Of a stretch of DNA of 61,271 nucleotides, positions 35,438-44,151 are shown piece by piece. The position numbers and the translations under genes were made by a program. The notes beneath the pieces were generated by a model. That model saw only the letters and a list, made by a program, of their open reading frames with translations, had not been told where the DNA came from and ran no database searches. Source of the stretch: Paracoccus sp. S-4012 (GTDB taxonomy: Bacteria > Pseudomonadota > Alphaproteobacteria > Rhodobacterales > Rhodobacteraceae); NCBI RefSeq assembly GCF_009674885.1, contig NZ_WKKA01000016.1, positions 1 through 61,271 of the forward strand, in the 5' to 3' direction. Within the stretch, counting starts at the first letter, position 1. Every line of letters starts with the position of its first letter.

Positions 35438-37981
35438 TCAACTGGCGGGAGAATCCCCACGAAGGCGTGAGCGAATCGATTCCTGCGCCGCGGCGAGGCG
35501 GGCGACCGGGACCCGGAAGGGCGAGCAGGAGACGTAATCCAGGCCCGCGCGGCGGCAGAAGGCGATGGATTCCGGGTTGCCGCCATGCTCGCCGCAGACC
35601 GAGAGCGTGATCGCCGGCCGGCTCTCGCGCGCGCGGGTGGCGCCGGTCAGGATCAGCTCGCCCACCCCGTCCTGGTCGAGGATGTGGAACGGGTCCTCGG
35701 GCCAGACGCCCTGCGCGACATAGGTGCCCATGAACCGGCCGGCGTCGTCGCGCGACAGACCATAGGTCATCTGCGTCAGGTCGTTGGTGCCGAAGCTGAT
35801 GAAGGAGGCATGCGCCGCGATGTCACCGGCGCGCAGGCAGGCGCGCGGGGTCTCGACCATGACGCCGAGGCGGTAGTCGAAGGCCGTGCGCCGCTGGTTC
35901 CTGACCGCCGCGGCCACGGCGTCGATGCGGGTCTTGACGATCTCGACCTCGCGCATGGCCGAGACGAGCGGGATCATGATCTCGGGCACCACGGGCGCCC
36001 CGTCGCGGGCGGCGTCGATGGTGGCCTCGAAGATGGCCCGGGCCTGCATGTCGTAGATCTCGGGCACCGCGAGGCCCAGGCGGACGCCGCGCATGCCCAG
36101 CATCGGGTTCGCCTCGGACACCGCCTCGATCCGCCGCACCACGTCGGAGAGCGGGCGGTCGAGCGTCTCGGCCAGTTCCCGCATGCCCTCGCGATCCTGC
36201 GGCAGGAATTCGTGCAGCGGCGGATCGAACAGGCGGATGCAGACCGGCAGGCCCGCCATGATGCCGAAAAGCTCGGCGAAATCGGCGCGCTGCATCGGCA
36301 GGATGCGCTCGAGCGCGAGGCGGCGGTCCTGGGCGCTGTGGGCGAAGACCATCTCCTGGATGGCGGGCAGGCGGTCGGCCTCGAAGAACATGTGCTCGGT
36401 CCGCGCCAGCCCGATCCCTTGGGCGCCGAAGCCGAGGGCGGCGCGGGCCTCGGCCGGGCTGTCGGCATTGGCGCGCACGACCATGTCGCAGGCGGCGTCG
36501 GCCCAGGCGAGAAGCGTGCGGAAGTCGTCGTCGACGGCGGGCGGCAGCAGCTCCGCGGCGCCGGCCAGCACCTCGCCGGAGGTGCCGTCGATGGTGATCT
36601 CCTCGCCCTCGAGGAAGCGGCGCTTGCCGGCCATCATCCAGCCTGACCGCGCGTCGATGTGAAGACCCGCGGCGCTGACGATGCAGGGCAGGCCGAAGCC
36701 GCGGGCGATGACGGCGGCGTGGCTGGTCATGCCGCCGCGCTCGGTCAGGACGCCGCGGGCGGCGTGCATGCCGCGCACGTCTTCGGGCGTGGTCTCGCGG
36801 CGCACGAGGATGCAGGCCTCGCCGCGGGCGGCGGCCTCCTGCGCGCGGGCCGAGGAGAAGACGATGCGCCCCGTGGCGGCGCCCGGCGAGGCGCCGATGC
36901 CGCGCAGGATGGCGTCGCGCGGCGCCCGCGGGTCCACCTGCGGATGCAAGAGGTCAGTGATCGCCCGCGGCTCGACCCGCATCACCGCCTCCTCGGGCGG
37001 GATGACGCCGTCGCGGGCGAGCGCCACCGCGATCTTGACCGCCGCGCGCGCGCTGCGCTGCACTTTCACCGCGTCGATGATCGAGAGCTTGCCCTCGGTC
37101 AGGACATAGTCGATCCGCATCTCCTCGCGCAGGCGGCGGCGGACAGCCTCGCCGGCACGGACCAGCTCGTCGAAGATCTCGGCCGCCGCCTGCTGCAGCG
37201 CCGGGCCGCGCGCGTCGGGGGCGAGGTAGAGCTCGCTCGCGCCCTCGCCGCGGATGCGGCCCTGGGTCTGGCCGAGGAAGCGGCCCGAGATCCTGGGGCC
37301 GCCGGTCACGGGATCGACGAACTGGATCGTGCCCGAGCCGGTGAGGCCAGGGCCGAGGCCGATCGCCATGTCCTGCACCACGAGGCCCAGCGGCGCATCG
37401 GCGGGCGCGCCCTTGGCCTCGCGCAGGAGGCGGGCCGAAGGGCCGTCCCAGGCGCGGGCCATGGAGCGCAGCACCTCGGCCAGCTGCTGCGCCGGGTCCT
37501 GGGGGAAGCCTTCGCCGGTCTCGCCGCGGAAGGCGGCGAGCGCCGCGGCGAGCGCGCCTTCGCCCTCCTGCGCGAAGGCGTCGGGGTCGAGGCGGGCGAC
37601 GTTGACGGCGTAGGACTGGACGAAGTTGAGGTAGAGCCGGTCGGCCGCGTCACCGCCGATGCGGCGGGCGAGGGCCGAGTGGCAGCTGTCGTTGATGCCG
37701 ACGTTGAGGACGGTGCCCGGCCCGCCCCAGTCGGGATCGACGGCCGAGGGGCGCACCGCGAGGAGACCGTCGGCGGCGCGGATCATCTGCGTCAGCATCT
37801 CGCGCGGCGGCAGCTGTCCCGCGGCGATGCGGCGGACGACGCCCACCGGGATCGCGAAGGTGGTCGGCACCGGCAGGCCGATGCGGATCAGCCGCTGGAG
37901 GCACTTCGACCGCCAGCCGTGGACGCTGCGGCGGATGGGCGCCGTGGGGGTGATTTCGAGGGCAGGGTCGGGGGCGCTCAT
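35438..37981 (-). CDS. PPDK-like putative PEP-binding protein
   Basis: The start is ATG 37981 (MSAPDPALEITPTAPIRRSV); 847 residues. The swivelling and C-terminal halves match pyruvate phosphate dikinase: phosphohistidine in VLTERGGMTSHAAVIARG, and the PEP/pyruvate barrel with IGLARTEHMFF, FISFGTNDLTQMTYGLSRDD and LSVCGEHGGNPESIAFCRRA (catalytic Cys). The ATP-grasp half is altered. The usual GGKGANLAEM start is replaced by HGWRSKCLQRL, SMPGMMDTVLN by DWGGPGTVLN, and the LQTR segment of the ATP site by IIDAVKVQR. It may have lost ATP-driven phosphorylation and act as a PEP-binding or regulatory paralogue. Confidence 0.8.
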   Translation of the reverse strand: MSAPDPALEITPTAPIRRSVHGWRSKCLQRLIRIGLPVPTTFAIPVGVVRRIAAGQLPPREMLTQMIRAADGLLAVRPSAVDPDWGGPGTVLNVGINDSCHSALARRIGGDAADRLYLNFVQSYAVNVARLDPDAFAQEGEGALAAALAAFRGETGEGFPQDPAQQLAEVLRSMARAWDGPSARLLREAKGAPADAPLGLVVQDMAIGLGPGLTGSGTIQFVDPVTGGPRISGRFLGQTQGRIRGEGASELYLAPDARGPALQQAAAEIFDELVRAGEAVRRRLREEMRIDYVLTEGKLSIIDAVKVQRSARAAVKIAVALARDGVIPPEEAVMRVEPRAITDLLHPQVDPRAPRDAILRGIGASPGAATGRIVFSSARAQEAAARGEACILVRRETTPEDVRGMHAARGVLTERGGMTSHAAVIARGFGLPCIVSAAGLHIDARSGWMMAGKRRFLEGEEITIDGTSGEVLAGAAELLPPAVDDDFRTLLAWADAACDMVVRANADSPAEARAALGFGAQGIGLARTEHMFFEADRLPAIQEMVFAHSAQDRRLALERILPMQRADFAELFGIMAGLPVCIRLFDPPLHEFLPQDREGMRELAETLDRPLSDVVRRIEAVSEANPMLGMRGVRLGLAVPEIYDMQARAIFEATIDAARDGAPVVPEIMIPLVSAMREVEIVKTRIDAVAAAVRNQRRTAFDYRLGVMVETPRACLRAGDIAAHASFISFGTNDLTQMTYGLSRDDAGRFMGTYVAQGVWPEDPFHILDQDGVGELILTGATRARESRPAITLSVCGEHGGNPESIAFCRRAGLDYVSCSPFRVPVARLAAAQESIRSRLRGDSPAS

Positions 37982-38077
37982 GACCCGACGCAGAATGCGG
38001 CGGCGCGGTGTTTGCTGCAACTGCGAAATGATGCGGCCCGCCTTGCACGCCGCGTCAACGGGCGGCATCACCGCGGC

Positions 38078-38788
38078 ATGGACACCGAACGCACCCCCGA
38101 CCGCATCCATCTGCGCGACCATCTGCTCGAGGTCGAGGTCGGCGCCTTCGCGGGCGAGCGCGGACGGACGCAGCGGCTGATGTTCTCGCTCGAGGCCGAC
38201 CTGGCGCAGCCGGCGGCGGCGACCGGTGACGACGTGGACAGGGTGCTGAGCTACGACCTGCTGGTCGGAGCGGTGGCGGGCGCGCTCGCCGCGCGGCGGT
38301 TCGATACGCTGGAGGCCTTGGCCGAGGACGTGGCGGCGCGGGTGCTGGCGCAGCCGGTCGCGGCGGTCCGGGTGACGGTCGAGAAGCTGGACCTGGTGCC
38401 GGGGCGGCTCGGCTTCAGCCTGGAGCGGCGTGCGGGGGAACTCGCGGCCGCGAAGGCGCAGGGGGCTGCGCCGGCCGTGGTCCGCGCCTCGGAGGCGATG
38501 CCGGACCGGGCTGCGGTCATCGTGCCGGATGCGCCGGGGCTGCCGCTGCCGGAGACGGGCGACCCGGCGCAGTTGCGGCTGCTGGCGCTCGATCAGGGGG
38601 CCTGGGCTCTGGCCGCGCGGCTCGGGCTGCCGGTGGCCGACAGCCGGACGGAGATCGAGGCGGCGGCTGCGAAGGGCAGGGCGGTCGTCTGGGCGCCTGC
38701 GCGGATGGTGCGGGCGGCGGCAGACGACCCGGAGCCCGACCCGGAGCGGCTGGCGGCGTGGCTGCGCGGGTGTCTCTCGGGGAACTGA
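38078..38788 (+). CDS. Dihydroneopterin aldolase family protein with C-terminal extension
   Basis: A 236-residue protein beginning MDTERTPDRIHLRDHLLEVE. Residues 1-120 are the FolB-like fold: VEVGAFAGERGRTQRLMFSL, the LSYDLLVGAV and FDTLEALAEDVAARVLAQP segments, and VRVTVEKLDLVPGR. A ~110-residue Ala/Pro-rich extension follows that is not part of standard FolB (~120 residues). Folate biosynthesis is the likely role, though the extension is unexplained. It is divergent from the PPDK-like gene by 96 nt. Confidence 0.75.
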   Translation: MDTERTPDRIHLRDHLLEVEVGAFAGERGRTQRLMFSLEADLAQPAAATGDDVDRVLSYDLLVGAVAGALAARRFDTLEALAEDVAARVLAQPVAAVRVTVEKLDLVPGRLGFSLERRAGELAAAKAQGAAPAVVRASEAMPDRAAVIVPDAPGLPLPETGDPAQLRLLALDQGAWALAARLGLPVADSRTEIEAAAAKGRAVVWAPARMVRAAADDPEPDPERLAAWLRGCLSGN

Positions 38789-38793
38789 AACGC

Positions 38794-38830
38794 CGGCGGC
38801 CCGCGTCTCGGGAACGCGGGCCGCCGTTTA
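38794..38830. terminator. Strong bidirectional terminator hairpin
   Basis: A perfect 13-bp stem (CGGCGGCCCGCGT / ACGCGGGCCGCCG, 7-nt loop) flanked by GAAACGC on the left and TTTA on the right lies between the convergent folB-like and cold-shock genes, so it can end transcription from both sides. Confidence 0.75.
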
Positions 38831-38866
38831 CCCTTCCGCTGACCGCCCGTCGGGGGCGGCGGCAGA

Positions 38867-39073
38867 TCAGAGCAGCTTCAGATCGCTGGCCGAGGCGCGG
38901 CCGTCGCGGCCGGACTGCAACTCGTAGGCAATCTTCTGGTTGTCGTTGAGGCCGGTCAGGCCTGCGCGCTCGACCGCCGAGATGTGCACGAACACATCCT
39001 TGCCGCCGTCATCGGGGGCGATGAAGCCGTAGCCCTTGGTGGAGTTGAACCATTTCACCGTGCCGGTCGCCAT
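38867..39073 (-). CDS. Cold shock protein (CspA family)
   Basis: A 68-residue single-domain cold-shock protein starting at ATG 39073 ([20 protein letters not shown]) after a GAAGGAGAG ribosome site. RNP1 (KGYGFIAPD) and RNP2 ([13 protein letters not shown]) are intact, with the KWF aromatic nucleotide-binding residues. It binds single-stranded RNA/DNA and destabilises RNA structure. The long leader (39074-39250) upstream is typical for csp genes. Confidence 0.95.
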   Translation of the reverse strand: MATGTVKWFNSTKGYGFIAPDDGGKDVFVHISAVERAGLTGLNDNQKIAYELQSGRDGRASASDLKLL

Positions 39074-39250
39074 GACCTGTCTCTCCTTCAAGTTCCCGCG
39101 GCGGAATGCCCCGGGGTCGTGCAGCCCTTTCGTCAGTCCGGCTGCCCCGTGAAGGGGAGAGGCGTTAGAAAGTCAAAGCTCACGCAAAAGTAAGAATCCT
39201 CGATTCGCCGCGGATTGCAAGCGGCTTTCGTTAACAGATGTAACGTTGCG
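39074..39250 (-). promoter_or_regulatory. Long leader and promoter region of the cold-shock gene
   Basis: This 177-nt intergenic region between thrS and the cold-shock gene is less GC-rich than its surroundings. On the minus strand TTGCAA and ATTCTT, 17 nt apart (about 39190-39220), could serve as -35/-10 elements, which would leave a ~110-nt 5' UTR. Structured long leaders regulate many csp mRNAs. The promoter assignment is tentative. Confidence 0.35.
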
Positions 39251-41212
39251 TCACTTCGCCGCCGACGCGCGCAGGTCGGGCGGTGTGGCCTCGTCGCGCA
39301 GGCAGGCGACGACCTCGTCAAGCGCCAGGCTGCGGCTGCCCTGCTGGTCCAGACGGCGCATCGACACCGTGCGCTCGGCCACCTCGCGCTGCCCGACGGC
39401 CAGAATCACGGGCACCTTGCCCAACGAATGCTCGCGCACCTTGTAGTTGATCTTCTCGTTGCGGGTATCGGCCTCGGCGCGGATTCCCGCCAGCCGCAGC
39501 GCCGCCGTCACCTCCTCGACATAGGCGTCGGCATCTGAAACGATCGACGCCACCACCACCTGCCGCGGCGCGAGCCAGAAGGGCAGCTTGCCGGCGTAGT
39601 TCTCGATCAGGATGCCCAGAAACCGCTCGAAGCTGCCGAGGATGGCGCGGTGCAGCATGACCGGCGTGTGCGTCGCCCCGTCAGGGCCGATGTATTCGGC
39701 GCCGAGGCGCGAGGGCAGATTGAAGTCGGCCTGGAAGGTGCCGCATTGCCATTCGCGCCCGATGGCGTCGGTCAGCTTGAAGTCGAGCTTCGGGCCATAG
39801 AAGGCGCCGTCGCCCGGATTGACCTCGTAGGGATAGCCCGCCTTGTCGATCGCGCCAGCCAGCGCGGCCTCCGCCTTGTCCCAGATCGCATCGCTGCCGA
39901 CGCGCACGTCCGGGCGGGTGGAGAGCTTGATGTCGAACGTCTCGAAGCCGAGATCGCGGTAGACGCCCGAGAGCATCTCGAGGAAGGCCGCGCATTCGGC
40001 CTCGATCTGGTCCTCGGTGCAGAAGATATGCGCGTCGTCCTGCACGAAGCCGCGCACCCGCATCAGCCCGTGCATGGCGCCCGAGGGCTCGTAGCGGTGG
40101 CAGGAGCCGAACTCGGCCAGCCGCAGCGGCAGGTCGCGGTAGGATTTGAGGCCGTGGTTGTAGACCTGCACATGGCAGGGGCAGTTCATCGGCTTCAGCG
40201 CGTTGATGCGCTTTTCCTTCGCGCCTTCCTCGTCCACCTCGACGATGAACATGTTCTCGCGATAGGCCTCCCAGTGGCCCGACCGCTCCCACAGCATGCG
40301 GTCCACGACCTGCGGGGTTTTGATTTCCTTGTAGCCATAGGCAATCTGGCGGCGGCGCATATAGGCTTCCAGCTCGCGGTAGATGGCCCAGCCGTTCGGG
40401 TGCCAGAACACCATGCCCGGCGCCTCTTCCTGCATGTGGAAGAGCTCCATCTCGCGGCCCAGCTTGCGGTGGTCGCGCTTCGCGGCCTCCTCCAGCATCG
40501 TCAGATGAGCCTTGAGCTCGTCCTTGGTGCGGAAGGCGACGCCGTAGATGCGCTGCAGCATCGGGCGCGAGGCGTCGCCCAGCCAGTAGGCGCCCGCGAC
40601 ATGGGTGAGCTTGAAGGCGTCGGCGGGAAGCTGACCGGTGTGCTGCAGGTGCGGGCCGCGGCAGAGGTCCTGCCAGTCGCCGTGCCAGTACATGCGGATC
40701 GGCTCGTCGCCGGGGATGCGGTCGAGGAGCTCAAGCTTGAACGGCTCGCCTGCGGCCTCGTAATGGGCGCGGGCACGGGCGCGGTCCCAGACCTCGGTGC
40801 GGACCGGGTCGCGCGCGGCGATGATCTGGCGCATCTTCGCCTCGATCGCGGCGAGGTCGTCGGGCGTGAAGGGCTCGGCGCGGTCGAAGTCGTAGAACCA
40901 CCCGTAGTCGCGCACCGGACCGATCGTGACCTTCACGTCGGGCCAAAGCTCCTGCACCGCCCGGGCCATGACATGGGCGAGGTCGTGGCGGATCAGTTCG
41001 AGGGCCGGGGCGGCGTCCTTCAGCATGTTGATGGCGAGGGCGCCGGAGGTCTCGATGGGCCAGGCGAGGTCGATGTGGCGGCCGTCGAGGCTGGCGCTGA
41101 TGGCGTTCTTCGCCAGGCTCGGCGCGATCGAGGCGGCGACTTCGGCGGCGGTCGTGCCGGAGGGGTAATCGCGCGAGGCGCCATCGGGAAAGGTGAGGGA
41201 GATCATGGACAT
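39251..41212 (-). CDS. thrS: Threonyl-tRNA synthetase
   Basis: A 653-residue class II synthetase. It has an N-terminal TGS domain ([20 protein letters not shown]), an editing domain with the zinc/His site ([17 protein letters not shown]), and a catalytic core with zinc-binding [20 protein letters not shown]. Motif 2 is [20 protein letters not shown], and the anticodon-binding domain is at the C-terminus ([20 protein letters not shown]). It charges tRNA-Thr. Start may be ATG 41212 or the next ATG at 41206. Length is standard. Confidence 0.96.
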   Translation of the reverse strand: MSMISLTFPDGASRDYPSGTTAAEVAASIAPSLAKNAISASLDGRHIDLAWPIETSGALAINMLKDAAPALELIRHDLAHVMARAVQELWPDVKVTIGPVRDYGWFYDFDRAEPFTPDDLAAIEAKMRQIIAARDPVRTEVWDRARARAHYEAAGEPFKLELLDRIPGDEPIRMYWHGDWQDLCRGPHLQHTGQLPADAFKLTHVAGAYWLGDASRPMLQRIYGVAFRTKDELKAHLTMLEEAAKRDHRKLGREMELFHMQEEAPGMVFWHPNGWAIYRELEAYMRRRQIAYGYKEIKTPQVVDRMLWERSGHWEAYRENMFIVEVDEEGAKEKRINALKPMNCPCHVQVYNHGLKSYRDLPLRLAEFGSCHRYEPSGAMHGLMRVRGFVQDDAHIFCTEDQIEAECAAFLEMLSGVYRDLGFETFDIKLSTRPDVRVGSDAIWDKAEAALAGAIDKAGYPYEVNPGDGAFYGPKLDFKLTDAIGREWQCGTFQADFNLPSRLGAEYIGPDGATHTPVMLHRAILGSFERFLGILIENYAGKLPFWLAPRQVVVASIVSDADAYVEEVTAALRLAGIRAEADTRNEKINYKVREHSLGKVPVILAVGQREVAERTVSMRRLDQQGSRSLALDEVVACLRDEATPPDLRASAAK

Positions 41213-41308
41213 CGCGCGTCCTCCTCGTCGGTCTGGCGCCTACGGCACGCCCGGTTGCGGGTTGTCGCGCGGTCATGGCGGGATCATGGGGTGGTGTCAA
41301 TGCGAAGG

Positions 41309-41329
41309 CCGGGGGTTTCACACCCCCGG
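41309..41329. repeat. Hairpin of a recurrent Rhodobacteraceae intergenic motif
   Basis: CCGGGGGT-TTCAC-ACCCCCGG forms an 8-bp perfect stem, followed by ACCCCCGTGGGATATTT just upstream of the hydrolase start. From memory, this GGGGTTTCACACCCC...GGATATTT pattern recurs between genes in Rhodobacteraceae. Its role is unknown. Confidence 0.5.
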
Positions 41330-41369
41330 ACCCCCGTGGGATATTTGCAGACAGAAGAAGGAGGGGCCT

Positions 41370-42113
41370 GTGGCCGATTTTCTGACGACGGCGCAGGGGC
41401 GCAGGTTGGCCTATGAGCGGGTCGAGGGGGAGGGGCCGGGAATCGTGTTCCTCGGCGGCTTCAACTCGGACATGCAGGGGACCAAGGCGCTGCATCTGGA
41501 CGCCTGGGCGCGGGCGCAGGGGCGGGCGTTCCTGCGGTTCGACTATTCCGGGCATGGCGAGAGCGGCGGGCGCTTCGAGGACGGCTGCATCGGTGACTGG
41601 CTCGAGGATGCGCGGGGGGTGATCGATGCCGTGACCGAGGGGCCGCAGGTGCTGGTCGGATCGTCCATGGGCGGCTGGATCGCGCTGCTGCTGGCGCGCG
41701 AGCGGCCGGAGCGTGTCGCGGGGCTGGTGGGTATCGCCGCGGCGCCGGATTTCACCGAAGCGGGGTTCTGGGCGGAGTTCTCGGCCGAGGAGCGCGCGGC
41801 GCTGATGCGCGACGGTGTGGTGCTGCGGCAGAGCGACTATGGCGAGCCCTATCCCCTTACGCGGCGGCTGATCAAGGACGGGCGGCGGCATCTGCTGATG
41901 GACGCGCCGCTCGGGCTGCCGATGCCGGTGCGGCTGTTGCAGGGGACGGCGGATGCGGAGGTGCCCGTGGACTGGGCGCTGCGGCTGCTGGACCGCGCCG
42001 AGGGGCGGGACCTGCGCCTGACGCTGGTGAAGGGCGCCGACCACCGCTTCTCGACGCCGGACTGCCTCGCGCTGATCGAGGCGGCCGTGGCGGAGGTCAC
42101 GGCGCGGGCGTGA
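41370..42113 (+). CDS. Alpha/beta hydrolase (ABHD10-like)
   Basis: I place the start at GTG 41370 (VADFLTTAQGRRLAYERVEG) because AAGAAGGAGG lies 5-14 nt upstream; 247 residues. The fold is clear from VFLGGFNSDMQGTKA, FDYSGHGESGG, the nucleophile elbow GSSMGGWIALLLA (Ser), an Asp in LQGTADAEVPVDWALRLL and the His in VKGADHRFS. Relatives include palmitoyl-thioesterase/mycophenolic-acid-glucuronide esterase ABHD10. The substrate here is unknown. Confidence 0.82.
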   Translation: MADFLTTAQGRRLAYERVEGEGPGIVFLGGFNSDMQGTKALHLDAWARAQGRAFLRFDYSGHGESGGRFEDGCIGDWLEDARGVIDAVTEGPQVLVGSSMGGWIALLLARERPERVAGLVGIAAAPDFTEAGFWAEFSAEERAALMRDGVVLRQSDYGEPYPLTRRLIKDGRRHLLMDAPLGLPMPVRLLQGTADAEVPVDWALRLLDRAEGRDLRLTLVKGADHRFSTPDCLALIEAAVAEVTARA

Positions 42114-42132
42114 GGCCCGCGCCGGAGCGGCT

Positions 42133-42630
42133 TCAGAGTTCGAAATGCTCGCCCATGTCGGGCTTGGCGCCCGTCACCCGCGCCTTGGCGACCTCGTAGA
42201 GGAAGCCGAGGCCGCCGGTCGTCGTCCAGACCTCGCCGCTGGAGATGGTGAACTTCAGAAGCCGCACGTCCGGGTCGTCGCGGCCTTCCTCGAACCAGCT
42301 GGCGGACACCTGGCTCCAGATCTCGTCGAGCTTCGCCTGGTCGTTCGACAGCTCCAGCCGTCCCTCGAGCCTGGCGTAGAGCTTGCCGCTGCCCTCCGCC
42401 ACAAGATGCATGGCGTCCTGCGCGCCGCGGCTGACGGCCTCGGCAAGATGGGTGCCCTGCGCGGTGATGAACCACAGCGCCCGATCGTCGTCTTCGGTGA
42501 TCTGGTGCGACATTGGCTGGAAGTGTTGGTCGGAGCGCAGGCCGAGCATGCCGGCGTTGATGCCCTTGAGCCGCGTCCAGAAGGTCGCGCGGTGCTGGGC
42601 GGGGGACTGGGTGGTCTTGTCGTCGGCCAT
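42133..42630 (-). CDS. Pyridoxamine 5'-phosphate oxidase-like / general stress protein 26 family
   Basis: A 165-residue split-barrel flavin-binding-like protein: PMSHQITEDDDRALWFITAQ, YARLEGRLELSNDQAKLDEI, WSQVSASWFEEGRDDPDVRL and SSGEVWTTTGGLGFLYEVAK. The family (Pfam Pyridox_ox_2 / GSP26) binds FMN or FAD; the function is poorly known. It is convergent with the hydrolase (19-nt gap) and upstream of nothing else on this strand apart from the phaZ end 77 nt away. Confidence 0.8.
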   Translation of the reverse strand: MADDKTTQSPAQHRATFWTRLKGINAGMLGLRSDQHFQPMSHQITEDDDRALWFITAQGTHLAEAVSRGAQDAMHLVAEGSGKLYARLEGRLELSNDQAKLDEIWSQVSASWFEEGRDDPDVRLLKFTISSGEVWTTTGGLGFLYEVAKARVTGAKPDMGEHFEL

Positions 42631-42707
42631 CTCGTGCTCCGTTGAGGGCGCGCCGCGAGGGTGCGGCGCTTGCCCCGTTCAACGGCGCATGGGCGGCGCG
42701 GTTCCTG

Positions 42708-44039
42708 TCAGACGGCGAGCCGGCCGGTGGACGCGGCCGGCGCGTCGTTCACGGCCGCCAGCGACACCGGCGGGGCGCCGCGGGTGCGGCTGCGCTCGAT
42801 GCCCGCCGCCTCGTCCATGAAGTCGAGCACCGCCGGGCGGATGTTCAGCCGCCAGCTCTTGCCGGCGAAGATGCCGTAATGGCCTGCGCCCGGCTCGAGA
42901 TGGTTGCGCTTGCGCTCAGAGGGCACGCCGGTGCAGAGGCCGAGCGCTGCGACGCACTGGCCGGGCGCGGAGATGTCGTCCTCGGCCCCCTCGACGGTCA
43001 TCACCCAGCTGCGGTCGATGCGGCCGATGTCCACCGGCTTGCCGGCCATGGTGAAGCTGTTCCGCCCGATCTCGTTGCGCTGGAAGATCCGGTCGACGGT
43101 CGAGAGGTAGAACTCGGCCGTCATGTCCATGACCGAGAGATACTCGTCATAGAAGCGGTTGTGACGGTCGTTGGGTGTAGCCTCGCCGCGGGCCTCGGCG
43201 AATATCTGGCTGATGAAGGCCTGCGCGTGGGTGCCCGTGTTCATGGCGATGAAGGAGGCGAGCTGCGCCAGGCCCGGATAGACCATGCGCCCCGCGCCGC
43301 GATACTTGAAGCCGACCTGCTGGATCGCGAGATGCTCGATCTCACCCATCGTCATGCGGTTGCCGAAATCCGTCACTTCGGTCGCGGCCGCGTCGGGATC
43401 GATCGGCCCGCCGATGAGGATGAGCGAGCGCGGCTGCGCCTCGGGGTTCTCCTCGGCCAGGATCGCGGTCGCGGCGAGCGCGAGCGGCGCGGGCTGGCAG
43501 ACGGCGACCACGTTCAGGTCGGGGCCGAGATGGGCGAAGAAGTCAACGAGGTAGCGGGTGTAGTCCTCGACGTCGAAATGCCCCTCGCTCACCGGGATGT
43601 CGCGGGCGTTGTGCCAGTCGGTGATGTAAACCTCGGCGTCCTGCAACAGCGACACCACGGTCGAGCGCAGCAGCGTCGCGTAATGCCCCGACATCGGCGC
43701 CACGAGCAGGATCTTGCGCTTCACCTCGCGGCGGGCGACGCGGAAATGCAGCAGGTCGCCGAAGGGACGGCTGAGGACCCGGTCCACGTAGACGATGTGG
43801 TCCTGGCCGCCGGGGCCGGCGATCGCGGGGATGTTCCAGTCGGGCTTGATGACCATGCGGGCGAAGCTGCGCTCGGTCACGCGGCCCCAGGCGGACATCA
43901 CCTTGAAGGCCGGGTGGGGGATCAGCGCAAAGGCCGGGTAGGATGCGAGGGCACGCGCGCTCGCGCCCATCCACTCGGCGCTGTTGCGCAGCGCTTCCAT
44001 CGCGTCGTAGCGGGCCATGCCGCGGTAAATGAAATCCAT
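42708..44039 (-). CDS. phaZ: Intracellular polyhydroxyalkanoate depolymerase
   Basis: I start at ATG 44039 (MDFIYRGMARYDAMEALRNS) with GAAGGTTG upstream; a TTG two codons earlier is less likely. The 443-residue cytoplasmic depolymerase has the cysteine nucleophile in VVAVCQPAPLALAATAI (Cys181; the Ralstonia PhaZ1 equivalent is a cysteine in the same VCQP context), MSGHYATLLRSTV, and the C-terminal His in LEPGAGHYGIFAGKSWR. It releases 3-hydroxybutyrate units from storage granules. It is divergent from phaC, sharing the 112-nt control region. Confidence 0.93.
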   Translation of the reverse strand: MDFIYRGMARYDAMEALRNSAEWMGASARALASYPAFALIPHPAFKVMSAWGRVTERSFARMVIKPDWNIPAIAGPGGQDHIVYVDRVLSRPFGDLLHFRVARREVKRKILLVAPMSGHYATLLRSTVVSLLQDAEVYITDWHNARDIPVSEGHFDVEDYTRYLVDFFAHLGPDLNVVAVCQPAPLALAATAILAEENPEAQPRSLILIGGPIDPDAAATEVTDFGNRMTMGEIEHLAIQQVGFKYRGAGRMVYPGLAQLASFIAMNTGTHAQAFISQIFAEARGEATPNDRHNRFYDEYLSVMDMTAEFYLSTVDRIFQRNEIGRNSFTMAGKPVDIGRIDRSWVMTVEGAEDDISAPGQCVAALGLCTGVPSERKRNHLEPGAGHYGIFAGKSWRLNIRPAVLDFMDEAAGIERSRTRGAPPVSLAAVNDAPAASTGRLAV

Positions 44040-44067
44040 CGTCAACCTTCCGAGCCGCTATGGCGAC

Positions 44068-44094
44068 TTCTGCGGCACTGCGGCGAAAACGCGG
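44068..44094. promoter_or_regulatory. Candidate PhaR site between phaZ and phaC
   Basis: TTCTGCGGCACTGCGGCGAA followed by AACGCGG contains a tandem CTGCGGC repeat in the phaZ/phaC divergent region. The same CTGCGGC(A/G)AAA block recurs at 46256 upstream of phaP. PhaR of Paracoccus and Rhodobacter binds TGC-rich sequences, so this is a likely operator. Confidence 0.45.
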
Positions 44095-44151
44095 CTTGTC
44101 GGCATCCGGTTCACCGCCTTATTCTGGGTGAAATAGGGGAGGGCGGATATC

